From Sphingomonas oligophenolica (GTDB lineage Bacteria; Pseudomonadota; Alphaproteobacteria; Sphingomonadales; Sphingomonadaceae): DNA of 64,000 nt. Each line of letters starts with the position of its first letter. Position 1 is the stretch's first letter. Made by a program: the position numbers and the translations under genes. Positions 34,996 through 44,037 of the stretch are shown here, piece after piece. Where the stretch lies: positions 186,001-250,000 of the forward strand of contig NZ_RCZK01000004.1 in the NCBI RefSeq assembly GCF_006438955.1, given 5' to 3'. The notes beneath the pieces are model-generated. The model saw only the letters and a list, made by a program, of their open reading frames with translations. It did no database searches and was not told where the DNA came from.

Positions 34996-35644
34996 CGGCC
35001 CGCTCCTCGATCAGACGATCGACGTCATCAAATATCGGCTTGAGGTAGTCCATGCTGAATGACTGCAAGTGGCCATCCTCGTCGGCGGTGATCCCGTGGC
35101 GAAGCTTCCATTGAAGGGCCCTCAGATTGGGCGCTGGCATCGCCATCAAGGCGTGCTCGGCGGCAACAACGGCGTCATCGTGACGTTCGAACGACGTGCA
35201 GACGCGCTCGATATTGAACCGGCGATCGTTGACCGTGCGGAGGCGACGATATTCGGCGACGGTGTCAATCGCGTCAAGACGACGCTGCTTCGCCAAGGCT
35301 GAGCCGGTCCAAAGGCCGTTCTCATTCGAGATGACCCAACGGCGATAGGCATCAATGTCGAGCGTATGCGCCACAGCGTTGCGATCGGAGAACGGGAATT
35401 CGCTCCAGTCGATGATTGCCTGGCTCGGCTTGTTCGCCTCCCATCCGACCATCACTCGGTCATGATAGACGTCGAATCGTGCGGCGCGCTTTTTGGCCCG
35501 CTCGTAGGTGATCATCGCGGCATCCCAACCGGAGGCGGAGGGGGCTGCGAGGGCTGGCATCGCGCCAATCATGGCGACAGCGGGAATTGCCACAACGGCG
35601 TCGAGCATCGCGCGGCGAGTTATGATAGTGACGTGGTTAGCCAT
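34988..35644 (-). CDS. Hypothetical protein with N-terminal signal-like segment
   Basis: A 218-residue protein. The N-terminus TRRAMLDAVVAIPAVAMIGAMPALAA is a twin-arginine-like signal peptide with an Ala-x-Ala cleavage site, so export is likely. The mature part is helical and charged (TYERAKKRAARFDVYHDR, DRLIEERADA). The ATG at 35644 has an AAAGGA ribosome-binding sequence, while the frame to 35731 lacks one. It overlaps the acidic gene downstream. Similar short exported proteins occur in sphingomonad prophages. The function is unknown. Confidence 0.65.
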   Translation of the reverse strand: MANHVTIITRRAMLDAVVAIPAVAMIGAMPALAAPSASGWDAAMITYERAKKRAARFDVYHDRVMVGWEANKPSQAIIDWSEFPFSDRNAVAHTLDIDAYRRWVISNENGLWTGSALAKQRRLDAIDTVAEYRRLRTVNDRRFNIERVCTSFERHDDAVVAAEHALMAMPAPNLRALQWKLRHGITADEDGHLQSFSMDYLKPIFDDVDRLIEERADA

Positions 35645-35737
35645 TGCCGTTCCTTTCGAGAGAAGGCGGTTCGTGGTTAGAGCCGGAGCAAGGGTCCTAA
35701 GCCTTGCTTCGGCTCGGCTTTCTGCTACCAATAACCT

Positions 35738-35926
35738 ATGACCGCGTCAACGCCTGATATCAAAAACCTTGGCGGGCGCCCGCGAACAGGCATCGGCACA
35801 CCAGTCATGGTGCGCCTGCAGCCCGACCAGCTCGGCGCGCTCGACCAGTGGATTGCGAACCATGAAACAGCCCCCTCCCGCCCCGAGGCAATCCGTCAGC
35901 TGCTCGAGCAGGCGTTGAAGCCATGA
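35738..35926 (+). CDS. Ribbon-helix-helix-like small protein
   Basis: A 62-residue protein. After GGRPRTGIGTPVMVRLQPDQLGALDQWIA comes SRPEAIRQLLEQAL, which fits a strand-helix-helix DNA-binding fold like those in antitoxins and small phage regulators. It overlaps the next gene by four bases and lies divergent to the exported-protein gene at 35644. It could repress that divergent gene, itself, or both. There is no recognisable toxin partner. Confidence 0.7.
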   Translation: MTASTPDIKNLGGRPRTGIGTPVMVRLQPDQLGALDQWIANHETAPSRPEAIRQLLEQALKP

Positions 35927-36120
35927 ACCGCGAGCAAGAGGCCGCGATCGTGCAAGCATTCATCGACGAACTGGGCGCCGGTCCTCATACCGGCACCGAA
36001 GCCTTCCGCGCGTTCCTGGGCCTCGAGGCCATATCGGGACAGCTCTTCGAAGGCCTCGGCGGCGATCCGTGGCAACAGGTACACGCGCTGCTGAATCGGC
36101 GCGGGGTCACGAGCGGCTGA
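35923..36120 (+). CDS. Small hypothetical protein
   Basis: A 65-residue acidic protein (EQEAAIVQAFIDELGAGP, then LGLEAISGQLFEGLGGDP) predicted to be helical. It is translationally coupled to the RHH-like gene by an ATGA overlap. The pair resembles regulator-plus-partner units of phages, but nothing in the sequence points to toxin or enzyme activity. The family is not recognised. Confidence 0.55.
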   Translation: MNREQEAAIVQAFIDELGAGPHTGTEAFRAFLGLEAISGQLFEGLGGDPWQQVHALLNRRGVTSG

Positions 36121-36583
36121 GCGCTTCACCTTCGCGGCTCGTCGCCTCTTCGTCGGTCTCGGCCTCACGAACCATGACGACGTTGACCGGCTTCGGATTA
36201 AGCGCGCGCTCCACTGTGCGCTTGCTCAATCCGGTTTCATCCGCAATCTGCTTTGCGACGCCAACCGGCCTCCCGCCTTGCGGTCCAGATTTAGGTTTTG
36301 CGTCAATCTGTCGCGAAACCTCGGCCCGCGCTTCGAGCAGGTCAGCATATCGCCAGATATGCTCGTCGCGCTGCTCCTTGGTCAGATCGAGCCGATGCCC
36401 AGAGATTCGGCCAGCGTTCGCCAGCGTTAGCGGGTTCCAGCCGGTAACGGCCAGCATTGGCGGGGGGACGGTCGCGCGCGCGCGCGTGTACGCTCGCGGG
36501 CACGAGGGCAACGATCCGCCGAGCCCGCGCGACATCATCGGGTGACGACCCATGACGACCAATCCCGCGCTGCATGCGGCCAC
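36107..36583 (-). pseudogene. ParB-like C-terminal fragment
   Basis: Only the C-terminal part (about 36107-36410) reads as protein: LDLTKEQRDEHIWRYADLLEARAEV, then GRPVGVAKQIADETGLSKRTVERAL. This resembles the helix-turn-helix tail of ParB-like nuclease proteins carried by phages and integrative elements. The N-terminal nuclease domain is missing. The upstream part of the open frame (to 36583) is low complexity and overlaps the tail-module gene start on the other strand. A deletion junction between replication and tail genes is a likely cause. Confidence 0.5.
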
Positions 36584-37220
36584 GACCAGCTACACGCCGC
36601 CCTCACTGGCCGCGCTGACCGACCCGCCCAGCTTCCTGTTCCGCAACCCCGATCCCCGCGCCGGTCGCCGCTTCCGCTACGCCCTGATCGAGGCCGGGCT
36701 TCGCTGCCACGACAGCGCGGCTATCGAGCGCGAGACGATCGCCACGATGCGCAATCTCTGGACCGGCGACGCCGACATGCTCGCCAGCAACGAAGCCCGG
36801 CTCCGCGCATTCTGGCAGGCGGTTCGCGACGCCGAGACCGATCCGACCGTCACGATCGACCAGGACGAAGCCGACGCGATCAGCGAAGCGATGGGCAAGC
36901 TGGTCGACGCATCGCCAGCCCTGCGCACCATGTCCGAGCAAAACGCGTTGTTCGGCGAGGATGCGCCCAAGCTGGCGCTCTGCAGGCTGCTCGCCGGATG
37001 GACCGGGCTCGCCACGCCGTACCGCTTCCACATGGGCAGCATTCCGATGGCGACGATCGACGCGCTGCAGGACGAGATCAACGACATCGAGGTGAAGGCC
37101 GCAATGGCCGAGGTGCCGGGCATCGCGGGCATCGCGTTCGATGAGCTGGCGCTCCACGCGCTCGCGCTGCTCGGCTTCACCGGTGCCGTCCCCATCGAAC
37201 CGGAGGGAATCGCGGCATGA
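36552..37220 (+). CDS. Hypothetical phage tail-module protein (possible tail assembly chaperone)
   Basis: A 222-residue, mostly helical protein that opens the tail module. It stands just upstream of a DUF6441-like protein and the tape measure, the position where tail assembly chaperones are encoded in siphophages. Its sequence (for example ERETIATMRNLWTGDADML) is not itself diagnostic, and no slippery frameshift heptamer was seen at its end. It overlaps the next gene by four bases (ATGA at 37217). Its identity is inferred from position only. Confidence 0.6.
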   Translation: MTTNPALHAATTSYTPPSLAALTDPPSFLFRNPDPRAGRRFRYALIEAGLRCHDSAAIERETIATMRNLWTGDADMLASNEARLRAFWQAVRDAETDPTVTIDQDEADAISEAMGKLVDASPALRTMSEQNALFGEDAPKLALCRLLAGWTGLATPYRFHMGSIPMATIDALQDEINDIEVKAAMAEVPGIAGIAFDELALHALALLGFTGAVPIEPEGIAA

Positions 37221-37945
37221 AGATCGGCGTCACCACCCCGCCGGGCTATTCGCTCACGCCCTGGCGCCGGGACGTGTCGAGCAAAGTCGCCAACGCCGCG
37301 GCCAACGCCACCGCGAAAGCCGCCGACGGCGCGCGCGACGATATCCGGACAGCGATGCAGGGGCAGCGGCTGGGCAAGCTGTCGAACGTGATCGGCTCGA
37401 CCAGCGACCGTGCGAAGAAGCGGACCAAGGTCGGCTCGGACGGCAGCTTCGACATCGGCGGGTTCGTTTACGCCAAGATCAGATCGGCCCGCACGCTGGG
37501 TGCCATCGAATCCTACGTCGACAATGAGACGACCACGATCCGGCCGGGCGGCAAGTGGCTGGCGATCGCCGGTCCCGAGATCCCCCAGAAGGTCGGACGG
37601 CGCAAGATGACCCCCGCGCTGTATCGCTCGGCGGGTCTCGAATCCTCGATCGGCCCACTCGTGTTCGTGAGGGGGCGGCACCCCGGCGTCGCGCGACTGG
37701 TCGTTGACACCACGATCCTGCGCAGCCGCGGCGGTAGGGCGAAGGCGACCAAGACGCTCCGGTCGACCAAGTCGCGCGCCCGGGTGTCGATCACCGCGTT
37801 CATTCTCATCCGCGCAACGCGCCGGTCGCGCCGGGTCGATCCCCGGTCGATCGCCGCTCGGTGGCAAGCGCGTCTCCCGCAACTGATCGAACGCGAACTC
37901 AATACCGGCGCCCGGCAGGGCACGCCGTCGCTGTCCGTGTCGTGA
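37217..37945 (+). CDS. DUF6441-like phage protein (minor tail or tail completion)
   Basis: A 242-residue protein with an Ala-rich helix (SSKVANAAANATAKAADGARDDIRTAM) and a basic Arg-rich C-terminus. The GGFVYAKIRSARTLGAIESY region resembles DUF6441, a family seen next to tape measures in alphaproteobacterial prophages. Such proteins are likely minor tail or head-tail completion parts. It is coupled to the gene upstream by an ATGA overlap and lies 24 bp before the tape measure. The match is from memory, so moderate confidence applies. Confidence 0.6.
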   Translation: MKIGVTTPPGYSLTPWRRDVSSKVANAAANATAKAADGARDDIRTAMQGQRLGKLSNVIGSTSDRAKKRTKVGSDGSFDIGGFVYAKIRSARTLGAIESYVDNETTTIRPGGKWLAIAGPEIPQKVGRRKMTPALYRSAGLESSIGPLVFVRGRHPGVARLVVDTTILRSRGGRAKATKTLRSTKSRARVSITAFILIRATRRSRRVDPRSIAARWQARLPQLIERELNTGARQGTPSLSVS

Positions 37946-37969
37946 TCGCCCGCATCGAAAGGACCCGTC

Positions 37970-40900
37970 ATGGGTAACCAGCTCAACTCTTTCCCGCTCG
38001 TGATCTCGGTCAAGGAAGACGGCCAGCTCGCCGCCACCACGAAGCGGATCGAGCAATTCATCGGCGGCGGCTTCGAACGCGCTGCGCGAACTGCGGAGGA
38101 TGCCGGGAGGCGGATCAACAAGGCCTTCGACATCGGCGATGCCCGGCGCCAGGTCGAGCAGTTCGGCCGCGCGATCGGTGAGCTCAAAACGAAGTCGATC
38201 GCAGACCCGCTGGGCATCAAGGCCTCAGCCGCCGCGCTCAACGGGTCGACGTTCCAGAAGCTCGCCAACGATCAACTCGCCGCGGAAAACGGCCTTGCTC
38301 GACAGCGCGAGCAATACGCGCAGGAACGGGTCGCGCAGATCCAGCGTGAAGCGACCCTCGCCATCGCCGCGATCAATGATCGCAAGGCAGCGCAGACCGC
38401 CGCGTTCCAGAAAGCGGAGGCCGAGGGGCAGGCGCTGATCCAGCAGCAACAGCAGCGGGTCGCCGAGGCGGTCAAAAATGTCGCCGCGCCGAGCGCGCCG
38501 CAGCCGGTGTTCTTCGATCCGGCGGGCGCGCAGGCATCCGCCACCGCCGCGCGAACCTTTGCCACGTCGCTCGATCAGATCGCGCGCGCCGCCGAGCACG
38601 TCGCGGTGAACGGGCGGGACGTGACGCAGACGGATCGCGATCAGGCCGTCGCGATGCGCGAGGCTGCCAACGCCGCCAGCTTCCAAGCCAACCGGCTCGA
38701 GGCGCTCGCCGTCAATCAGGCGAGGGTCGCCACCGCCGCGGGCGAGATCGGGACCAAGTTCAACACCGCGGGCGCGATCGTCACCCGATCGGCCAACGCG
38801 CAGCAATTCGCGATCCGCAACGTCGGTCAGCAGTTTGGCGATTTCGGCCTGTCGGTCGCGGCGGGGATCAGTCCGGCGCGGGCGTTCGGTCAACAGGCCG
38901 GTCAGCTGGGATACGCGCTGTCGGAGATGGGCGGGAAGCTCGGCGCAGTCGGCGCGTTCTTGACCGGCCCGTGGGGTATCGCGCTCACCGTCGCCGCCGC
39001 TGTCGCCGCTCCGTTCGTCGAGAAGCTGTTTGAGACCGGCGAAGCGGCCAAGGTGGCGGAGCTCGCATCGTCCAGGCTTGGCGACGCCGAAAGCACCCTC
39101 GCCGACATCTTCGGCAAGACGTCGAGCAAGATCGCCGAGCAAACCGAACTGCTTCGCCTGAATGCGCGCGCGAAGGCGATCAACCTGCGCATCGAGGCGG
39201 CGAACGACGCGAATGATGCTCGGGCCGCATTCCGGGATGCGGGCAAGCCGAGCACCGGGCGCAAGCTCGCCGGCACGCTGGGCGTCGTCGGCGGCGCGCT
39301 CGCGCTCAACCGGTCGCTCTTCAGCAGCGGCGTCGACCAGTTCCGCGGCAATGATCCGGTGCGCGCGCTGGCGACGCGGGGCCGGGCGGCCCTGGCGATC
39401 AGCGACCCCGCGGCGCAGACCAAGGCGTTCGACGCGCTGCTACGGTCGACCGAGACCACCAATTTCGACGGCTCGGGTGTCGACAAGAAGGCGTTTATCG
39501 AGGCGGTATCGAAGGCGGCCGCCAGCCGGGCGAACACGGCGATTTCGAAGTATATCGACGAAAGCCTCGATAGCGGCAGGATCGCGCCGCAGCTCGTCAA
39601 GCCGACCAAGACGAAGGGCACGGGCACCGGCGGTAGGACCTCCCTGCTCAACGCGCAGGCGCGCCTCGACGCTGCCGACAATCCGGTTGAACAGGCCCGC
39701 GCGGGGCTCGCGGTGACCAAGGCCCAGAATGCCGAGCTGCTCGCGCAGGGCAAGATCACTGAGGCGACCTACCGGACCCGTGTGAAGGCCGCTCAGCTCG
39801 AGGTGAACCAAGCCGAGGGGCTCAAGAAGGCCACCGCCGCGGGCAAGGCCGCCGAGCGCGCCTACACGAAGCTTATCGATTTTGGGAAGAGCGCCGGTAC
39901 CTCGATCGCGCAGATCAGCGCAGAATTCGACGACCAGCCGCGCCTCATCGATCGCGCCGCCGCCGCCACGCAGAAGCTGAGCGACCTGATCGCCGACCTT
40001 GGCCAGCGCCAGCCGCCCGGCTTCGAGGATCTGATCGCCGATGCCGAGAAGGCGAAGGGCATCGTCGAGACCGGCCTCACCAAGCCGTTCCGCGACCTTG
40101 TCGAAGCGCAGCAAGAACAGCTCGCCACCGGCAAGCTGATCCTCGCCGGGCGCCAGGATGAGGCCGATGCGCTCGGTCAGATCCTCCAGCTACAGCGGAC
40201 CAAGGGCACGGTCACGGAAGCCGAACGGGCGGTGATCATCGCCAACACCAGCGCGCTCAAGGATCAGGCGAGCGAACTCGAGCGCCAGGCGCAATTCATC
40301 GATATCCAGGTGCGCGCTGCATCCGATCTTCAATCGGCACTAACCGACGCGCTGGAAAAGCCCTTCGCGAAAGGGTCGATCACCAAACTGACCGACGCAT
40401 TGACCGCCGGCCGCCAGCGCCAGATCGCAGAGACATTATCGCTGAAACTATTCGGCGGCGATCTGGGCTCAAAGGTCCACGATGCGCTGACCCGCAATAA
40501 CCAGCCGACGGTGCAAGCGGCGGACGCGCTCAAGGGGTCGGCGGCGAAACTGTCCGAGGCAGCCGCGGCGATCGCATCGGCCAAATCGAACGATCCGTCG
40601 ATCGCGTCGCTGACCACCACGCCCACGGCATACGGCGCGAGTCCCGCCGGAGTCGCTGCGCAGATCGCGGGCCAGGTCGGAGACATCGTCGTCACCAGCC
40701 AGAAGCTCGATCAGAATCCGTTGGCCGACGCGCTCGGCCCGGTGAAATTCTCGCTCGATTCGAGCAGCCTGCCCGACCTGTCGAAGATCGCTGCCGAGAA
40801 AGCGGATCAGGATCGTCGGCGCGAGGCGGCCCAGGCCGTCGTTCTCAACTATGCCGCCCAGGCGATCGGCGGCAAAGGCGGCAACCTGATCAACGCCTAT

Positions 40901-42391
40901 CAGAACAGCAAAGAGCTCGGCCACATCGGCGAGGATATCGCCAAGGGGCTCGGCGGGACCTTGGGCGAAAAGGTTGGCGGTGCGTTCACGGGCGCGGGGC
41001 AAGGCCTCGTCTCAGACTCGGCTCTGAAACTGCTCGGCGTCGAGAGCAGCAGCACCGGCGCGGCGATCGGCGGCGCGATCGGGTCGTTCGTGCCGATCCC
41101 CGGCGGCGCGTTCATCGGCGGTGCGATCGGCGGCATCATCGGCGGCCTATTCCAAAAGACGGCCAAGGGCTCGGCTGGTATCTCGGTCGCGAACGGCGCA
41201 TTCGGCGCGGGTTCGTCATCCGGCTCGACCGGCGCGCTCGCCGCCCAGGCAGCAGGCCTGGCAGGCAGCGTCTCCGATGGCCTCAACTCGATCGCCAAGC
41301 AGCTTGGCGGGCTCGTCAGCGGCTCGACCGACGTCAAGATCGGCACGTACAAGGGCGAATTCCGCGTCAACGACCATGGCGGCGCGGTGGGCGGCGTGAA
41401 GGGGTCCGGCGCGGTGGGGTTCGGCACCGATGAAGCCGCGGCGATCAAGTTCGCGATCAAGGCCGCGCTCGACGACGGCGTGATCAGCGGCATCCGCGAA
41501 TCGACCAAGCGCATCCTCGCGGCGGGCAAGGATCTCACCGCACAGCTGCAAAAGGCGACCGATTTCGAGAGCGTGTTCGCCGAGCTGAAGCAATATACCG
41601 ATCCGGTCGGCGCCGCGGTCGACGCGCTCGACAAGCAGTTCGGGTATCTGCGCAGCGTGTTCGCGGAAGCCGGGGCCTCGACGCAGGAATATGCGGACCT
41701 CGAATCGCTCTACGCCTTCAAGCGCGCGGATGCGGTCAAGTCGGCGAGCAAGGACCTCACCTCGACGCTGCAGGGCTTGCTCGACAACCTCCGCTACAAG
41801 GGCGACAGCGGCCTATCACTGCGCACCCGCGAGAAGAATGCGCAGGCCGCATTCGATCCGCTCGCGGCAACGGTGCGCGGCGGCGGCGTGGTCGATCAGC
41901 AGGCGTTCACCGACGCGGCGCAAGCGTATCTCGACATCGAGCGCCAGCTTTACGGCTCGACCACAACCTATTTCGAGCGGTTGAGCGACATCACCGCGCT
42001 GACCGGCAAGGCGATTACGAACGCGGGCGGCACAATCCAGGGCGGGCCGATCGTCGCGAACGACAATTCCCCGGGTGCGATCGCGGCGGCATTGGTCGAC
42101 CAGACCGATGCGCTGACGATCCCGCCCGGTAGCGCCGCCCTCTTCACGACCGGGCAATTCAGCGATGCGGTGGCAGCGGGGTTGACGATCGCCGCGCCGC
42201 AGCTGTCGGTGATCCAGCCCTCCAACGCCGACGTGGTCGACGCCATCAATGCGCAGACCGCCCAGCTCCGAGATCAGACCGAAACGATGCGCGCGGGGTT
42301 CAACCTGATGATCAGCACCACCGGCAAGCTGAGCGGCGGGGGCGGGAACGCTTTCTCGGAAGGGCAGGCCTACACGCTCCGGAACGCTTGA
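37970..42391 (+). CDS. Phage tail tape measure protein
   Basis: A 1473-residue protein with long coiled-coil-like Ala/Gln/Lys-rich segments through most of its length and a Gly/Ala-rich hydrophobic section at about 1025-1065 (AAIGGAIGSFVPIPGGAFIGGAIGG). These are hallmarks of tape measures, which set tail length and form a channel at DNA entry. By the usual rule of about 1.5 Angstrom per residue it would specify a tail near 220 nm. No tail fibre, baseplate hub or distal tail gene follows; the next 560 bp are non-coding. It is by far the longest gene of the element. Confidence 0.85.
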   Translation: MGNQLNSFPLVISVKEDGQLAATTKRIEQFIGGGFERAARTAEDAGRRINKAFDIGDARRQVEQFGRAIGELKTKSIADPLGIKASAAALNGSTFQKLANDQLAAENGLARQREQYAQERVAQIQREATLAIAAINDRKAAQTAAFQKAEAEGQALIQQQQQRVAEAVKNVAAPSAPQPVFFDPAGAQASATAARTFATSLDQIARAAEHVAVNGRDVTQTDRDQAVAMREAANAASFQANRLEALAVNQARVATAAGEIGTKFNTAGAIVTRSANAQQFAIRNVGQQFGDFGLSVAAGISPARAFGQQAGQLGYALSEMGGKLGAVGAFLTGPWGIALTVAAAVAAPFVEKLFETGEAAKVAELASSRLGDAESTLADIFGKTSSKIAEQTELLRLNARAKAINLRIEAANDANDARAAFRDAGKPSTGRKLAGTLGVVGGALALNRSLFSSGVDQFRGNDPVRALATRGRAALAISDPAAQTKAFDALLRSTETTNFDGSGVDKKAFIEAVSKAAASRANTAISKYIDESLDSGRIAPQLVKPTKTKGTGTGGRTSLLNAQARLDAADNPVEQARAGLAVTKAQNAELLAQGKITEATYRTRVKAAQLEVNQAEGLKKATAAGKAAERAYTKLIDFGKSAGTSIAQISAEFDDQPRLIDRAAAATQKLSDLIADLGQRQPPGFEDLIADAEKAKGIVETGLTKPFRDLVEAQQEQLATGKLILAGRQDEADALGQILQLQRTKGTVTEAERAVIIANTSALKDQASELERQAQFIDIQVRAASDLQSALTDALEKPFAKGSITKLTDALTAGRQRQIAETLSLKLFGGDLGSKVHDALTRNNQPTVQAADALKGSAAKLSEAAAAIASAKSNDPSIASLTTTPTAYGASPAGVAAQIAGQVGDIVVTSQKLDQNPLADALGPVKFSLDSSSLPDLSKIAAEKADQDRRREAAQAVVLNYAAQAIGGKGGNLINAYQNSKELGHIGEDIAKGLGGTLGEKVGGAFTGAGQGLVSDSALKLLGVESSSTGAAIGGAIGSFVPIPGGAFIGGAIGGIIGGLFQKTAKGSAGISVANGAFGAGSSSGSTGALAAQAAGLAGSVSDGLNSIAKQLGGLVSGSTDVKIGTYKGEFRVNDHGGAVGGVKGSGAVGFGTDEAAAIKFAIKAALDDGVISGIRESTKRILAAGKDLTAQLQKATDFESVFAELKQYTDPVGAAVDALDKQFGYLRSVFAEAGASTQEYADLESLYAFKRADAVKSASKDLTSTLQGLLDNLRYKGDSGLSLRTREKNAQAAFDPLAATVRGGGVVDQQAFTDAAQAYLDIERQLYGSTTTYFERLSDITALTGKAITNAGGTIQGGPIVANDNSPGAIAAALVDQTDALTIPPGSAALFTTGQFSDAVAAGLTIAAPQLSVIQPSNADVVDAINAQTAQLRDQTETMRAGFNLMISTTGKLSGGGGNAFSEGQAYTLRNA

Positions 42392-42953
42392 TCCTGGAGC
42401 GCACGATAGGGGTTGCCGCTCTGCGCAGGGCAGCTAGTCTCCTGGAAAACAGGGGGAGAGGATATCGGAATTTAAGGCCTGGTGGGAAGCGCGGGGTGAT
42501 GCTCTGAGGAAGAGAATTTGCCATTATAACTAGCCTTTTCAGTTGGTTGGCGCGATGCTCAACCCGGCTAGTGCGATAGAGGCTCGAGGTGGTGGCGTAC
42601 CCCACCCTGTGCGTGCTGTTCATATTCTGGGCGAGCATCGATATCGGCCGGGCGATGTTCCAGGCGATCCACTGACCAGGCGCATCATCGCGCATGCCGG
42701 TTTCACCGCTCGCGCGATAGTTTTTGTCGGGCAGCCGCGTCACAATCGTAGCGTGAGTTCGGTGAGCCGACCGGGCAAAATTCCAGCATTTCTGCGGGAC
42801 TGACGTTTCACGCTACGTCGCGGATTAGGGTGAGTCGGGCGGGTTCGGTGAGATGGAATGCGGCGCTCCCGCTTCCACAACGTCGTGCCATCGTGCCATC
42901 GTGCCATCGTTCTCACGCGCCAAAATGCGCGCTGACGATTCGGGAGGTGCCAG
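42392..42953. other. Intergenic region after the tape measure, with 8-bp tandem repeat
   Basis: No convincing gene is present. A 27-codon frame at 42592-42675 (GTG start, hydrophobic) is the best candidate but is too short to support. Near the right end the unit TCGTGCCA repeats three times (42883-42906) with a partial fourth, about 45 bp before the HTH gene at 42954. The absence of baseplate genes here marks the edge of the lost tail module. Confidence 0.55.
42883..42910 (+). repeat. Tandem repeat, unit TCGTGCCA, 3.5 copies
   Basis: Three perfect 8-bp units at 42883-42906, then TCGT. They precede the start of the HTH gene at 42954 by about 45 bp, so they may be a binding site for that or another regulator of the element, or an iteron-like array. 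The period is a multiple of neither the codon nor the helix turn. Confidence 0.45.
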
Positions 42954-43253
42954 TTGTCCGAACTGCTCAATGAGGCGGAGGCAGCCGAGGTGCTCCGCAT
43001 CTCGCCACGGCTGCTACGGGACCTTCGCACTCAAGGCCGGGTTGCTTACGTGAAGATAGGCTCGCGAAGAATTCTCTATCGATTGTCAGATCTCGAGGAA
43101 TACATTCAACGGTGCGTGACGATAGTCACGCCACTTGAGCGGACGCCAGGCCGAACCCAGTCTGCGGCCCGCATCGGCCGCTCGAGCAAGTCTGATGTCA
43201 TTCCAACCTTCTCGGCGCAGCGAGCACAGCGTCTCGCAGAAAAACGCCGTTGA
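42954..43253 (+). CDS. Helix-turn-helix (excisionase/MerR-like) protein
   Basis: A 99-residue protein with a TTG start preceded by GGGAGGTG. The N-terminal 60 residues (LLNEAEAAEVLRISPRLLRDLRTQGRVAYVKIGSRRILYRLSDLEEYI) are a clear HTH_17 winged helix as in excisionases and AlpA. A basic tail (STPLER..., AQRLAEKRR) may bind DNA nonspecifically. The RILYRLSDLEEYI end is the family hallmark. It could regulate the element's own genes. It is the second such protein in the element, the others being at 52285 and 53447. Confidence 0.82.
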   Translation: MSELLNEAEAAEVLRISPRLLRDLRTQGRVAYVKIGSRRILYRLSDLEEYIQRCVTIVTPLERTPGRTQSAARIGRSSKSDVIPTFSAQRAQRLAEKRR

Positions 43254-43261
43254 TTGTCAGG

Positions 43262-43453
43262 ATGTCGCTAACGCGCGACCAAGAGCGCTGGGCCGAGGCG
43301 CATACTGTCCTCGACCTGCATGGCGACTTCGTGTTCACCTTTATCGCCGAGCGGATCATAGATCTCGCCCGTGAGGGCGATCAGGACGGCGTCGATCGGT
43401 GGCGCGAGATCGCGGATCGGGTCGGCCGATTGCAGCGGGGCACGCTCCAATAA
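43262..43453 (+). CDS. DUF6961-like small protein
   Basis: A 63-residue protein (MSLTRDQERWAEAHTVL) with AERIIDLAREGDQDGVDRWREIADRVGRL. The pattern TRDQERWAEA... and GD..GV.RWREIA matches a short family (DUF6961) typical of sphingomonad mobile elements. The ATG at 43262 is chosen; an upstream TTG at 43250 that overlaps the previous stop as TTGA is an alternative and would imply coupling. The function is unknown. Confidence 0.6.
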   Translation: MSLTRDQERWAEAHTVLDLHGDFVFTFIAERIIDLAREGDQDGVDRWREIADRVGRLQRGTLQ

Positions 43454-43580
43454 ATCGCGGAAGCTGGCTGGCGCACGTGACTGCCGCTCAAACGTGCCGG
43501 CCGCTGACAGCGTAATTTACATAAGTGCAGTAAGGCGACTAATTTGCTGCCTTCCTGGCATTTCGACTCGGAGGGCCGCC

Positions 43581-43757
43581 GTGAACACGAATCAAGACAG
43601 GGGATATTACGAGAGCCGTGCGGAGAAGGAGCGGGAATTGGAGGCGATTGCCACTGATCCTAGTATCGCTCGGATTCACCACGAGATGGCGGCGCGATAT
43701 GATGCCCTCGCGAATCAAGCGGAACGTCCCGAGCTTAGGATCGCAATTCCCGATTGA
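43581..43757 (+). CDS. Small conserved sphingomonad protein
   Basis: A 58-residue protein. The start is GTG at 43581 with a strong GGAGGG ribosome-binding sequence nine bases before. The frame is open far upstream but only this part reads as protein. YYESRAEKERELEAIATDPSIARIHHEMAARYDALA is a helical hairpin found widely as short stand-alone proteins in this group, also outside mobile elements. The function is unknown. Confidence 0.72.
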   Translation: MNTNQDRGYYESRAEKERELEAIATDPSIARIHHEMAARYDALANQAERPELRIAIPD

Positions 43758-43830
43758 TGGCCCGCCTACGGTTCGTCGAACGGCATGATTGCCGCGATCG
43801 GTCCGGCATCAGCGCTAAGTACTTTGCGAG

Positions 43831-43884
43831 CGTTGGCGCTTCGCCAGCAAGAAAGGGAGTTTCGAAAAAGGCGAAGCGCCAACG
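43831..43884. repeat. 15-bp perfect inverted repeat
   Basis: CGTTGGCGCTTCGCC (43831-43845) is the exact reverse complement of GGCGAAGCGCCAACG (43870-43884), with a 24-base loop. It lies in the 280-bp gap after the small gene ending at 43757. A stem of this length could be a terminator hairpin or a structured RNA. No T-run follows on the plus strand. No gene overlaps it convincingly. Confidence 0.65.
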
Positions 43885-44037
43885 CGATGTAGGGCTGCCC
43901 GAATGGGCTGGTCAATCCATCCTCAGGCCCATTTCGGCGCGATAGAACCGATACGGGAATCTCCCAATCTGCTGGCGAGGGAAGATCATCCAGGTTGGGG
44001 ATTGCGCAGCTTGACGGCCTGAGCATAGGCTGACCGA

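Noticed and set aside
42592-42675. 27-residue hydrophobic frame after the tape measure
   Set aside because: A GTG start and nearby purine-rich sequence exist, but it is too short to separate from chance.
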